From contig WNYE01000026.1 of the NCBI GenBank assembly GCA_021396245.1, positions 124,001-188,000 of the forward strand: DNA of 64,000 nt, in the 5' to 3' direction. This stretch comes from Sporothrix humicola. Its lineage: Eukaryota > Ascomycota > Sordariomycetes > Ophiostomatales > Ophiostomataceae. The notes under the pieces were generated by a model. The model was not told the origin of the DNA. It was given only the letters and a program-made list of their open reading frames with translations, and searched no databases. The position numbers and the translations under genes are program-made. Position 1 is the first letter of the stretch, and each line of letters starts with the position of its first letter. Positions 42,435 through 54,400 of the stretch are shown one piece after another.

Positions 42435-45400
42435 CTATATGCTCTGCACCTTGCGGTACGACGGCGGCTTCATTGTGCGCCGGATCAGCTTGACGGCGTA
42501 CGGCGGGATAATGGAAATGGCACAGATGGCCGCAACACGCCAAAGGAAGCCACTGCGGGGAGTTGAGTTAGTGAGGGTTAAAAACAGTAAAAACGGGTCG
42601 GAATGTCGGGGGGGGGACTCACACTGAGAGCACGTATTCCAGGTCAAAGTAGCGGCCGAGGAAGGGCAGCGAGCCGACGTACAACAGGAACGTGCCGACA
42701 ATACAAAAGATCATGACGGGGTGCCACGTGGTAATCTCAATGGCGACCATCAGCAGCTCGTTGAGGACGAGCGCCGTGTAGCTGACGGCGACCATGCGCG
42801 GGCCGTCGACCTCGGTCAGGATCTGCGAGAGGCCCTGGATAATGGCGCCCTGGTAGATGGAGACAAAGACCCAGACGAAGAACGTGCGGTACGACAGCGA
42901 GCGGCCCTCGGTCAGCTCCTTGTAGAGCTCGGGATAGAGGTTCGCCAAATTCTCGTCGACGTCCTTGTCGAGCACGAGCGACAGCACGGGCATGGCCGTG
43001 TAGACGGTGGCGTAGCCGACCATGAGCCAGTCAATGTACAGGCCCTCGGGCTCGAAGCGGATGGCGATGCTGAACATGGTCTGGCAGACGGCGACAATCA
43101 GGCCGCGGTGGATGACAAACTGCGCGAGCTTGGCGCTGCGCTTGTAGCTGTTGCGGCCGTGCCAGACCAGCAGCTTGGTGAGGTGGCAGAACTGCTCGAT
43201 CGAAAAGTCGGCCGCCAGCGACGCCTGCCGGCCCTCCTTGCCGACGATGCCCACGCCGACGTCGGCCGCCTGGATCATGGACACGTCGTTGCCGCCGTCG
43301 CCGATGCAGCACACGCGCTTCTTGGTGTACGCCTTGATGAGCAGCGCCACGTCGGCCTTTTGCGTCGGCGAACAGCGACAGGCGACGACCGTCGGCAGCT
43401 GGACGGCGACGGCGATAAACTCGGTGCGGAGGGGCCCCGACAGGAACAGGGCTAGGCTCTCGCCGTCGATGAGCAGACAGGCGTCGGTCTTGGCCCGCAA
43501 AAAGTCCAGGTGGTCCTGCTGCGCCGCCGGGCCGTCCCGCTTCGTCATCTTGGCGATCGTGTAGATGTACTGGCCGCGCGCCACGAGCTTGGCACTGATC
43601 GCCACGCAGCGCGCCGTCTCGACCTTGTCGCCCGTCAGCATCCAGATCTTGATGCCGGCGTTGCGCAGCAGCTCGAGCGACGGCTTGACGTCGCGCTGCA
43701 GCTTGTCCTCGACGCCCGTGACGCCCAGCAGCTCGAGATCCTTTTCGAGAAGCGACCCAACGACGCGCTGCATCCCCGCGTCGCGGCCGCCCGTGATCGC
43801 CAGCGACGCCTCCTGGTAGCGCGCCGCAAACTCGCGGTACTGCTCGGTCGACAGCCGCTTGCGGCCCACCACCAGCGTCCGCAGCCCCTCGCGCGCCATG
43901 TTGGCCGTCTCCTCGTCGAGCCAGTCGTTGGCAGCCACAATCGACCCCATCACCGTGTCGGCGCCCTTTTCATAGAACCAGATCTCGCCGCCGTCGAGGG
44001 GAGGCGTCGTCCCGGACGCGTCCTGGTCTCGCGTCAAGAACTGCACGATGATGCCCATGCGCTTGCCCTCCGAGGTAAACGGGAAGATGTCCAGGATGCG
44101 CACTTGGACGACCGTGCGGCCCGTCTCCGTCGACTCGAGAGTCATGCCCTGTCTGTCGCGGTACGCTAGCCGCAGCCCGACGGCCTCGGTCCACCGCACA
44201 ATCGCAATCTCGTCGGGCGACGACGCCTGGTACGACGTTTCCGTGGCGCCGCCCTCGCCGTCGTCGTCCGTTGTGGGCGTCACATTGTGGCACAGCGCGA
44301 GCGCCAGGACGATATCCCGCACACGCGTACCAATCTCACGGCGCGTACGCGTCGCTGCAGCCGCCGCCGCCGTTCCGCCGGTAAACGTCGACGAGGGCGT
44401 CATGTAGGGCGCGTCGGGATCGGTCGACGCGAAACCCTGGCGGACGTACGCGGCCACTTCGTCCATGGCCTCGTTGGCGTACGACACCGTGCCCACGTGG
44501 ATCTTCTTCATCTCCATGTCGTTTTGTGTCAAAGTGCCCGTCTTGTCGCTCAACAGGTACTCGATGCGGCCCAGATCTTCAGGGATCGTGCTTGTGCGCA
44601 CAACAGCGCCCGGCATGCCAGGGTCTCGCTGGATAAAGTACGAGTACACGCTCTTGCCGAGATCCAGGTTGACGCGCAGACTGATGGGCACGATTGTCGA
44701 GAACAGGACCAGGAAACGCATGATCTTGACGTACCAAATCACGTTGCCGGGCGCCTTGTTGCTGCCGCCGCCGCTGCCGACCAGGCCCTCTTCTATGGCG
44801 ACCAGGATGATGGACAGGGCGAGCGTCAGAGCGCACAGGATCTTTGTGAGCGAGTTGATCTCGTACTCGAGAAGACCCGTCTTGGACCGCGAGGGGGCTG
44901 TCGACAGGGCCGAGCGAGTTTGGGGGCCAGTGTAGACAATGACCGCGAGTGTTGTGGCGTGGGATGCAATCACCGTGTTGGCCCAAGCCGTGTTGTCGAT
45001 TGAGAGGGCAGCAGACTTTTTCTTTGACCGTCTGCTGTCGTCATCGCCAATAGCGTTCTCATTGTCGTCATCGTGTCCCGTCTCCACTTCATACTCATCC
45101 CCATCCTCCGGCAGCAGCTCGATCGTACCCAGAAACTCATTGACCTTCCTGTCTGGCTTGCCGCCCGTCACCCGCAGCCGCACAAACTCTTCTGTTGCCA
45201 GGTTTTGTGAGAGTGGCGACGCCAGCCGCAGCTTCCAGTCCGTCTCACCGTCCAGCTGGTCTGTCCGGATGAATGTCTCGCCGCCGCCATTGCCGCTGTC
45301 GTCCTTGGTGTCTTTGACACCGGCGGTTGTCGTCGAGGCCGAGTTAGAAGCTGAGGCAGACCCATTATCCTCGTCGTCGATAAGCAGGTTGGCTTCGGGC

Positions 45401-46692
45401 TGCTGGTCTTCTTCTTGGTGGTGCTGCTCCTCCTGGGCGTGCGAGTCTTGCGACAGACACTTGAGGATGACCACGTCCGCCGGCACACGCTGGCCTTTGC
45501 TCAGCTTCAGCACGTCGCCCACCTTGAGGTCGCGCGACTTTTTGGGGATCTCCACGACGCGCGACGAGGGCATATGCCGGCTTCCGCCGCGGCCTTCGAG
45601 CTGCTCCTCCTCCTCCTGGATATCGGACAGCCGCTCGCGGTCTTCTTGCGCCACGGCCAGCAGGCGTCGCCGCTGTGCCTTTGTCGACGAGTCCGACCGC
45701 AGCAGCTTGCGCCGCCCGCGCAGACTTCCACCTGCACCGGCACCGCCTGCCCGGCCAAAACCGCTGCTGTCCAGCCCGCCGTGCACGGGGTCCACAAACT
45801 GCAGCGTCGTGTACGCCTCGGCATTGGCCTCGTTGTCGCGCCGCCGCCGCTCCACGTCGTCGTACGCCTCCTTGCCGAGCGTGATCATGAGCACAAACGC
45901 GAGCGGCGCCACGTATGTGCTAAGATAGCCGATGCGCAGCTGTGGGATCGCTTGCGACAGCGCCACCAGCAAAAAGTACATGTTGAAGAAGAAGGAGAAC
46001 TCGTTGTACAGCGTGACGGGTAAGAACGACCAGGCCGTGTACTTTGCATTCGAAATCAAGTTGGGCGGGAAACGTGTTGACTGGGCTGCGCCAACGGCCA
46101 CGACGCGCGATGCCGACGGATCGTCCTCTTCCTGTTCGTTGCCGTTGTCTGCGTCGTTTCCATTTCCATTCCCGAGGGCAACGTTGTTGACGCTGCTCGA
46201 GCTCGACATGAAGCTGGGCAGCCGCAGACGGCCCGTCAGGTTGTGCAGCGTGTCCTGGGCAAACGATCGTCGTCGTCGGTGGCCGTGCCCTCTGTTTTGG
46301 TTTCCTAGCAGTCCATCGTCCTCCGCGTTCGCGTACGAGTCTCGCCGCGACGACGACCCTTCCTCGTCGTCCAGCAGCCCCCGTGCATCCTCGCTGTTGT
46401 AGTCGTTTGACAGCCGTCCGTCTCGGCCCAGCTCGCCATAGCCCCGGCCGCGGTTGTTTGTTCGTCGAAGACCGCCCATTCGGAGTGTTCGTAGGGCAAT
46501 GTTTGTTGGTCGGCTGTGTGTGCTGCCGTTGTTTCCGCTGTTATTACCACCACTCTGTCCAAAACCCGAGCCACCCACTTCCGGCGCCGTCTTGGGATCG
46601 AGCTCGTCGAGATCGAGTTCGAGATCAGAATCCGAGTGGTCGGACGGGGAATCGGGCGGCTCGGTCGGGTGGTAGGCCGGTGGGGGAGGCAT
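42435..46692 (-). CDS. NEO1: NEO1/ATP9-type P4-ATPase phospholipid flippase
   Basis: Two exons, 46692-42623 and 42552-42435, give 1395 residues. The start is the ATG at 46692 (MPPPPAYHP); upstream the frame opens only at TTG. The GTGAGT donor and GCAG acceptor add the last 39 residues, ending PPSYRKVQSI. Motifs: DGET (481-484, actuator domain), phosphorylated Asp in DKTGTLTQND (D716), KGAD, TGDK and GDGGND (1131-1136). The stretch TSTIPEDLGRIEYLLSDKTG is typical of the Neo1 subgroup, which works without a Cdc50 beta subunit. Neo1 flips aminophospholipids at Golgi and endosome membranes. The N-terminal 230 residues are acidic and disordered, and Gln/Glu- and Ser-rich insertions in the A domain make it longer than yeast Neo1 (1151 aa). 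Confidence 0.95.
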
Positions 46693-48487
46693 CCCGCCGG
46701 TGGCCAGACGGGAGTGAGGGAAGTCGGAAGAAAATAAATGCGGCGAGTGGCCGCTGTCCGTCTTCCTGTGTCGTCGTTTGTCGTGTTTCGTTTTCGTCGT
46801 CGAAAAGGGGAAATCCGCAATCAAGAAGCCTCAGTCATCGACCGGAAGGCCATGGGTCGATGCCTGGATTGGCCGCAGGCGTCGTCGATTGAAAGCTGGC
46901 CTCTTTAGCTTCTGCCTTGTGTTTTGTGTCGTGTCGTCAACTGTGTTGTGTTGTGTTAGGAAGATCGTGTTTATTGTCGACGTTGCACATGTGAAAAGGA
47001 CAGAACAAAGAGATGTCGACGTTTTGGTGGTTTTGCTGCATTTGGTAGGGGTCGTTGTTACCTGTTATTCGGCCGCCTAGCGAACTACAGCGTCAGGGCG
47101 CGTGTGCCACTGCAGACCCCAAAATAATTACTACTGCGCCTGCCCCAGCCTGGGCTAGTGGCCAATCTTACCCTTTCCACTCCTTTTTGGCTGCCTGCGT
47201 CATCCACCAGATCCGCTGTAAAACGAGAAAACGGCCCCACATGAGCTATGCGATAGGGGCGCAACGCTCTTATCAGGCACTGGAATCTGCTAAATCTGCT
47301 CTGGAATCCGCTGGACACGCAAAAGAGCGCCTCAGAATGTTCGGTACCTCGCCACACAAAATAGCGGGAGAGATACTTTTATGCCAAGACTTTTGCTGTC
47401 TTCGACTCTCTTAGGTGCATCTGCACGGCATTGCTGTAAGCGATCCTTCCGTAGAGGACAACTGGCGATTGGTCTATGGGGCGTTTGGAGGAAGGAGCCC
47501 GGAGCCAGAAGCTCCTGCCTTGCTTTGCAGCCAGTTTGCAGCGCGCGGACTGCCCGATGTTTCCACGTTCCCTGCTTTCCGGACGCCCCAAACACGCCTA
47601 TGCACGCCCAAACTCACACGTTTCCCAAAAGAGGCCACTGCGACCAAGTGTCGAGTGCTTGCGTACAGAGTCTGAGAGTGTAACCTGTCTCGATCGCACC
47701 TGCTTCCGTAACCCATAAATCCCATTCCATCATCGTGGCTTGTTCCCTCGGTAAATCTGGGGCTCCGAACCGCTTTCCTGCTTTTCTTGCATCTGCTTCT
47801 GCTTCACTTTTTGTCTGTTTTTGTTCTTGTACACAACTTTTCACATTTACGACGTATCTTACGATCTTGACGACAACGACTCCCGACGACAAACGACAAT
47901 ACGAACCCCGGCTCACAAGATGACGTGCGCCGTCTAGTTCTAATCTCGCCGTCGTGTTGCCCCTATTTGCTGCACATTAGGTTGGTTCCTGTTGCACCCT
48001 CTTGCTTTTGCTTTTGCTTCTGTTTCTTTTTGACAGCATCGTTTTACCTTTTGCTCCATACTCCTGTGCTCCATTCTTGGGTCTCGATTGCTGCTCGAAT
48101 TGCTCCTTTTCGCTGCTGTTGGGTCCAGGTCGCCTCTTCTCATTTAACTCGCTGTCCACTTTTTTTCTGCGCGTCCCTTTTCTCGCTCCACCCCTGTCAA
48201 CCCTCGTCGCAAACCTCCTTTTCCGAATTAATTCTATTCATTTTCATTGTCATTTTCTATTTTCCCAGTCTATTTCGTGCATTCTCTTTTTCTGTTGTCC
48301 TTTCTTTGCATCTGCGATGGCGCGTTACTGACGGATCAGCCTTTTGTTCTTTCGTCCCACCATCCGAGATCGAATTCGAGATCCTCTGGCCACGATCCGA
48401 GTCCGACCAACACGCCCAACGCCTGACGCCTGACGCCTGACTTTCTCAAGCCAAAAGTCACCCGAGCGCGTCCTCGAATCCGTCGCC
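46693..48487. other. Divergent promoter region, NEO1-type ATPase / SEC16
   Basis: 1.8 kb with no supported gene. The + strand is strongly T/C-rich from about 47760 to 48330, consistent with the SEC16 leader. Small frames at 47055-47720 look fortuitous. Confidence 0.55.
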
Positions 48488-51400
48488 ATGTCGTCCGGCG
48501 AGCCGAACGCGGCATGGCACCCGGCCTTTATGCCACATTCTGTCGAGGCTTCGGCACCATCCACAAAGCAGACTGAAGTCTCGCAAGAAACAAACGAGAC
48601 AAAAGGCACAAAAGAGACGCCCCTGTCTCTCGACCTCGACACAGCGCACGATGCGCACGACGAGTCCGGCGTCGACGCGTGGTTCCCCGAATACGACGCC
48701 GGCAGCCCGTGGACCGAGCAGCCGCCCGCACACTCTTTTGAAGAAACATTAAAAGAGCCGGAGCCTGTTTCTGAGGCCGTGCCCGAGACTCTTCCCGAAT
48801 CTGCTCCCGAACCCGTTTCCGAGACTGTCCCTGAACCCGCTCCCGAACGGGAATCAACACCCGAACCTACTTCCGAATCCGCACCGCCGGCCGTCGAGTC
48901 CACACCCGAGCCTGCCGCAGCCGCAGAACCCATTGAGACCACTCCTGTCGCGTCGTCTGTCGCGTCGCCCGTCGGCGAGGTCGCCTCGAAACACTTTAGC
49001 ACAATATCCTTCACGCGCACCGTCTCCAACGATGTGAACTGGGACGCCGAGGAGGACGAGCCCGAGTGGAACATCTCGCGCACCGACACCGACCCCTTCC
49101 AGTTTATGCCGCCCAACGAGCGCTCGAATTCCTTCCCTGTCGTTCCGCCGCAGGCGCAGACGGAATCCGAGCAGCCGGCTGAGACACAGTTTGAGCAGCA
49201 GCCGCTGGCCTCGACCCAGGCCATGGACATTATACAGGAGGTCGACAGCGAGGTCAACGCCGAGGCAAAGCAGGAGGAGGCTGAGGCGGCTGCCGCAGAT
49301 GTCTCTCCCTCCGCCGAGGTGAGCGAAGACCACACTGAGCAGGGTATCGACGCTTGGGGCCTGGGCTCTGACGCCGGCGATGCCGAGGGCGACTCGTTCT
49401 TTGCCGGCGCTGCAGCGGACGATAAGCCCGAGGAGGTCGAGACGCCAAGCTGGGAGGCACCTAGCGCTCGCTACGAAGAGGGCGTTCCTCTGATCCCTCA
49501 TGAGGCAGCTCCTGAGGCAGCTGCAGAGTCTGCGCCCGAGCCCCAAGCACAACCACAAGAGCCCGAGGCTGCGCCTGCAAACGATCCGTTTGGCGAGTCC
49601 AATGGTGACGATGACGACGACTTTTTCAACAATGCTGGCGCACAGGCCGAGGAGCCCCAGCCCGAGACCCAAGCCTCTGCTCCGGTACCTGCACCGCCTG
49701 CATTTGAGCGCAAATCGACCTTCCAGGTGATCCAGTCGCTGAATGTGGACAATGGCGAGGAGGAGGACTCGTTCTTTGCTTCGCGAGTCGAGGACGGCGC
49801 TATCCACGAGGAGCCTGAGCCGGTTGAGGAAGCTGCCGAGTCTGCTGCAAAGCCCAATGGCAGCGGCACCGACCTGGCCGACAAGTGGGCAGCTTTGCTC
49901 GACGACGAGGACGAGCTGCTTCTCGAAGACTCGGACCCTGCCGCCGACTCCAAGGCGCTCGACCCGTCCGCCTTCTTTGGCGACGACGATGAGGGCTTCC
50001 TGGAGGACGAGGAGGAGCCGACGGCCGAGCCTGCTGCTCCTCAACAGCAACAGCCTGCCGCGACAGCCAACCGCTACCTGCCTCAACAAGCAGCAGCTCA
50101 GGCCCAACAGCCTCAGCAGCCCGCGGCCAACCCCTATCTGCCGACGACTCCCTTTGCGGCCGCACAGCCCGTCACCCCGTCTCCATACACTGCTCCCGGC
50201 ACAGCGCCGAGCCAGTTCCCCATCAACTACGGCTATGGCGCCACTCCTCAACAGACTCGTCCTGCCCAGGATCCCTCTCGGCCGACCCTCCACAAGGCCC
50301 AGAGCTTTGCCGACAAGTCCAAGGGCGGCTACAGCTCGCCGTACGACCTGCCCATGGATATTGTGAAGCAGCCCAAGAAGCGCCAGAGCATGCAGCAGCT
50401 GCAGCAACAACCAGCCGCGACGTCGGCTCCGCCTCAGGGCCCGCCACCGAGAAGCTCGAGCATGCAGGCCTTCCCATCGGCTCCTCCACCCCCATCTGCG
50501 GCCAACAACCGGTCTATGGCCCCTCCTCCGGCTCCTGGCGCTGCTGCATCTGCCCAGCCGCCATTGCAAACGCCTCCAGTGCGCAGCGACAGCTTCTTCG
50601 AGGACCTGCCCATGCTTCCCAAGGTTCGCCCGGCGTCTCGTCACAGCCAGTACTCACCCACGCAAAATACACCCTACGGTCTGCCGCCGCAAACACCCAA
50701 CACTCTCCCTTACCCGCCACAGCAGGGCCAGGCAGTTCCTCCCCCTCCTGCTGCCCAGAACTCTCCTTATACTCCGGCGCCCCACCAGCCTCAGACGCCA
50801 GCTGTGCCTCCTCCAAGCGCACAATATGCGCCGCCAGTCGCTTCGACACCGGCTGCGGCTCCTCCTCCGCCGCAAGTCGCCCAGACCCCCAGCGCGACCA
50901 TGGGCGGTCTCGTGGCTCCTCCTCGCGCCAACCCTTATGCCTCTCTGCAAAACGGTCCTCCCGCCGCCACACCCCCCGTCGGTGGCTCGACCCGCTACTC
51001 TCCCTCGCCGAACCAGCTCCCCACGCCTAATGCTGCCGGCGTTCCCAGCCGCTACTCGCCCGCACCCCCGCCTCGCGTGCCGTCTGCTGGCGGTTACGCG
51101 CCGGCGCCTACTCCTCCCATCCTGGCTCACCAGCCTCGCACATCCAGTCCCCTGGCGCACTTTGAGATGTCCTATGAGAAGCCGAGAGCGTCGTCTATTG
51201 GACACCAGGTGACCCATGCCGATGGCCAGCAGCCGGCCGAGCGCCGCAGCAGCTCGTCTGTCTTTGAGTCTCGTCTCAACCGTGTTCCCTCGCTCCCGCC
51301 AACCCGCGAGGAAGAAGAGGACGCAGTGGCTTCGGGACCTGTTCCCCCAATGCCCCAGCAGCAGCAGCGCCCCATGTCGTCGGGCAATGCTTCCACCAGC

Positions 51401-54400
51401 CAGTACTCGCCCATGAAGCCGCGCCAGACGCCGCCGCCACAACAGCACCAGCAGCAGCAGGCCCAGCTGGCGCAGCAGAACGCCTATGGCCAGGCCACGC
51501 TGTCGCCACCGAAGCGCATTCTCAGCTATGCGCCGCAGAATGATGGCCAGCACTCGCCGCCGCGCCGCTCACAGACGCAGTCTCCCGGTGCTTTGTATGG
51601 CGGCAACCGCCCCGTGACGCGGACGGTCGACCCGATCCCGCGTCCCTCGTCTGTCCACGAGGCCATCCCGGCGCCTGCCCGTCCTCGGGCCGCCTCGCAG
51701 AACCTGAACCTCGTGCCGCCCACCGATGGCTCCGAGACCGACCCGCTTGAGCGCTGGAAGGGCGCGCCCATTTTCGCCTGGGGCGTCGGCGGCACGTTTG
51801 TGTCGTCCTTCCCGCAGGACGTGCCCCGCTACGGCATGAACCAGGCGCTGCCCATGATCCACCGCGCGGCCGGCGAGGTGCTCGTCAAGAACATTAAGGA
51901 GATCCGGCCCCTCGACGAGCGTCTAGCCAAGTTCCCCGGCCCGCTCAAGGGCAAGTCCAAGAAGAAGGAGGTGCTGGCCTGGCTGGCGGCCGGCATCGAC
52001 GGTCTCGAGCGGTCGCTGCCGACGACCAACGCCTTTGGGCTGCAGCTGACGCACGAGGACAAGCGGCTGGAAGAGCGTGTCTTGCTGTGGAAGATTCTGC
52101 AGCTGTTCATCGAGCACGACGGTGTCCTTGAGGGCAACCCGGCCGTCGAAAAGGCTGTGCGCGATGTCCTGTCGCCCTATGCCGGCGAGGCAGCAGCCGG
52201 CCCGCCCGATACTTCCGAGTCTCTGACCAGCCCCGGCGTTGGCGGCGTTGGCTATCCTGGCTACCAGGGCGCCAGCTCGCAGCACGCACAGGCGGACGCT
52301 GTCGACTCGACCGTCGTGGAGCAGATCCGCAAGAACCTGTTGCTGGGCGAGAAGGAAAAGGCTGTCTGGGACGCCGTCGATAAGCGTCTGTGGGGCCATG
52401 CGTTCCTGATTGCCGGCGCCGCGTCGCGCGAGCTGTTCAAGAAGGTCGCCCAGGAGTTTGTCCGCAAGGAGGTCAACACGCCCGGCCTCAACAACGAGTC
52501 TCTGGCCGCGCTCTACGAGGTCCTTTCGGGTAACCACGAGGAGTGCGTCGACGAGCTTGTGCCCGTCCATGCCCGTGCCGGTCTGCACCTCATGACGACC
52601 ACGCAGGCCGCTGCGTCGCAGAACAAGGACGACGAGCTCGCCGGTCTCGACAAGTGGCGCGAGACGCTGGGCCTGATCCTCAGCAACCGCAGCGTCGACG
52701 ACGTCCAGGCCATCAACTCGCTGGGCGGCCTCCTGTCTGGATATGGCCGGGCCGAGGCGGCGCATGTCTGTTATCTGTTCTCGCGCAGTGTCACCGTCTT
52801 TGGCGGCCTCGACGACCCGGCGTCCAACTTTGTCCTGCTGGGCGCCGACCACAAGCGCCAGGCCGACTCGTTTGCCAAGGAGACGGATGCCGTCCTTTTG
52901 TCTGAAGTCTACGAGTACGGTCTGTCGCTGACCGGCGCTTCGAACCTCGGCGCCGCCAACAGCCCGCACTTGGCCGCCTACAAGCTGCAGCACGCCATGG
53001 TCCTGGCCGAGTACGGCCTGCGCGACAAGGCGCTGCAGTACTGCGAGTCCATTGCCGGCGCCATTGGCGCGCAGACGCGCCGCTCGCCCTACTACCACCC
53101 GCTGCTCGAGACGGCCGTCGAGGACCTGACCAAGCGCCTCAGGTCGGCGCCCAAGGAAGAGTCCAACTCGTGGATCCCCAAGCCCAGCATGAACAAGGTC
53201 TCGGACACGGTCTGGAACCGCTTCAACAAGTTTGTCGCGGGCGACGACAACGAGGGTGCCGGCGCCGGTCCCGACGGCGAGGCCGGTGCTGAGAACGGCC
53301 CCTTTTCACGCATTGCCGGCGGCACGCCGACTATCAGCCGTCCCCCCTCGGCCGGCGGCGGAATGGGCGCCACGGGTATGGAGATGTTTGGCGGTGCCCA
53401 AAACAGCCTGAACAACCTGAACGGCCTGGCCGGTCTGGGTGCAGGCGCAACCTATGGTGTCCTGAACGGCGCCGCAGCAGGTGCCTCGGTGCCTCCTGGT
53501 CCGGCCATGCCTCCTACGAGAGCTGCTTCTCGCTATGCTCCTGGCGGCGCTGCCTCCCAGGCTCCCGCCCAGGCAGCTCCTCTGGCTGGTCTCGCCTCGC
53601 CGCCGACCATCCACAGCCCCTACGACCCGCACAATGCCGCCGCCGCCGCTGGAGTTGGCTATACCCCTCTGGGTGCGTCCCCTGCTGCCCCGGTGACTCC
53701 TGCCGCGGCTGCGCCTTCGTACAACCCTTACGAGCCCTCTGTGGCCGCGGCTCTGACGGCGTCGCCGGCCTATGCGGCCCCGTCGTCTCGCCGCGTGTCG
53801 TCTGACCAGTCCGTGTCCGGCGAGGCTGCCCCGCCTCCGCCTTCTTTTGGTGCTGCTCCTCCTCTGGCTCCTCCACCGCATTCTCTAGTCCGCAAAGCCT
53901 CGGAGATTTCCCTCGGCAACTACAGCCGCCCTGGCTTGTCGCGCAAGTCGTCGTATGCTCCTCTGACCAACGCCGAGCCCACACCGCCTACTCTGCCGAC
54001 CGAGTCGTCGTCATACAACTCGTACGCGCCGCCCGCCGAGTCGGCCGCCAACCCTTACGCTCCGTCGAGCGAGCCTGCTGCCCCTACCAACGGTTCGGCT
54101 TCAGCGTCGCCTTACGCACCTGCTGCGTCGCCGTACACTCCCGCCGGCGCCGCTGAGCAGTCCCAAGAGTCTACCGAGCCCAAGGAGGAAGAATCCGCAG
54201 CAGCCGAGGAGGCTATGCCTTCTTACGGCTACCAAGCCCCCTCCTACGGCTACGAGCCTCCGTCGATGCCCGCATACGAGCCCGTCAGCGACGAGCCGGC
54301 TGCCAACGAGACGAACGAGCCTGCCGAGGACGGTGCTGGCGAGCATCTGAACGGCAAAGCCAACGCCAACGGCAACGGTAATGGCTACAGCTACGAACCT

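Noticed and set aside
51923..53098. 391-residue minus-strand frame opposite SEC16
   Set aside because: It is antisense to the conserved SEC16 central domain and has no independent motif.
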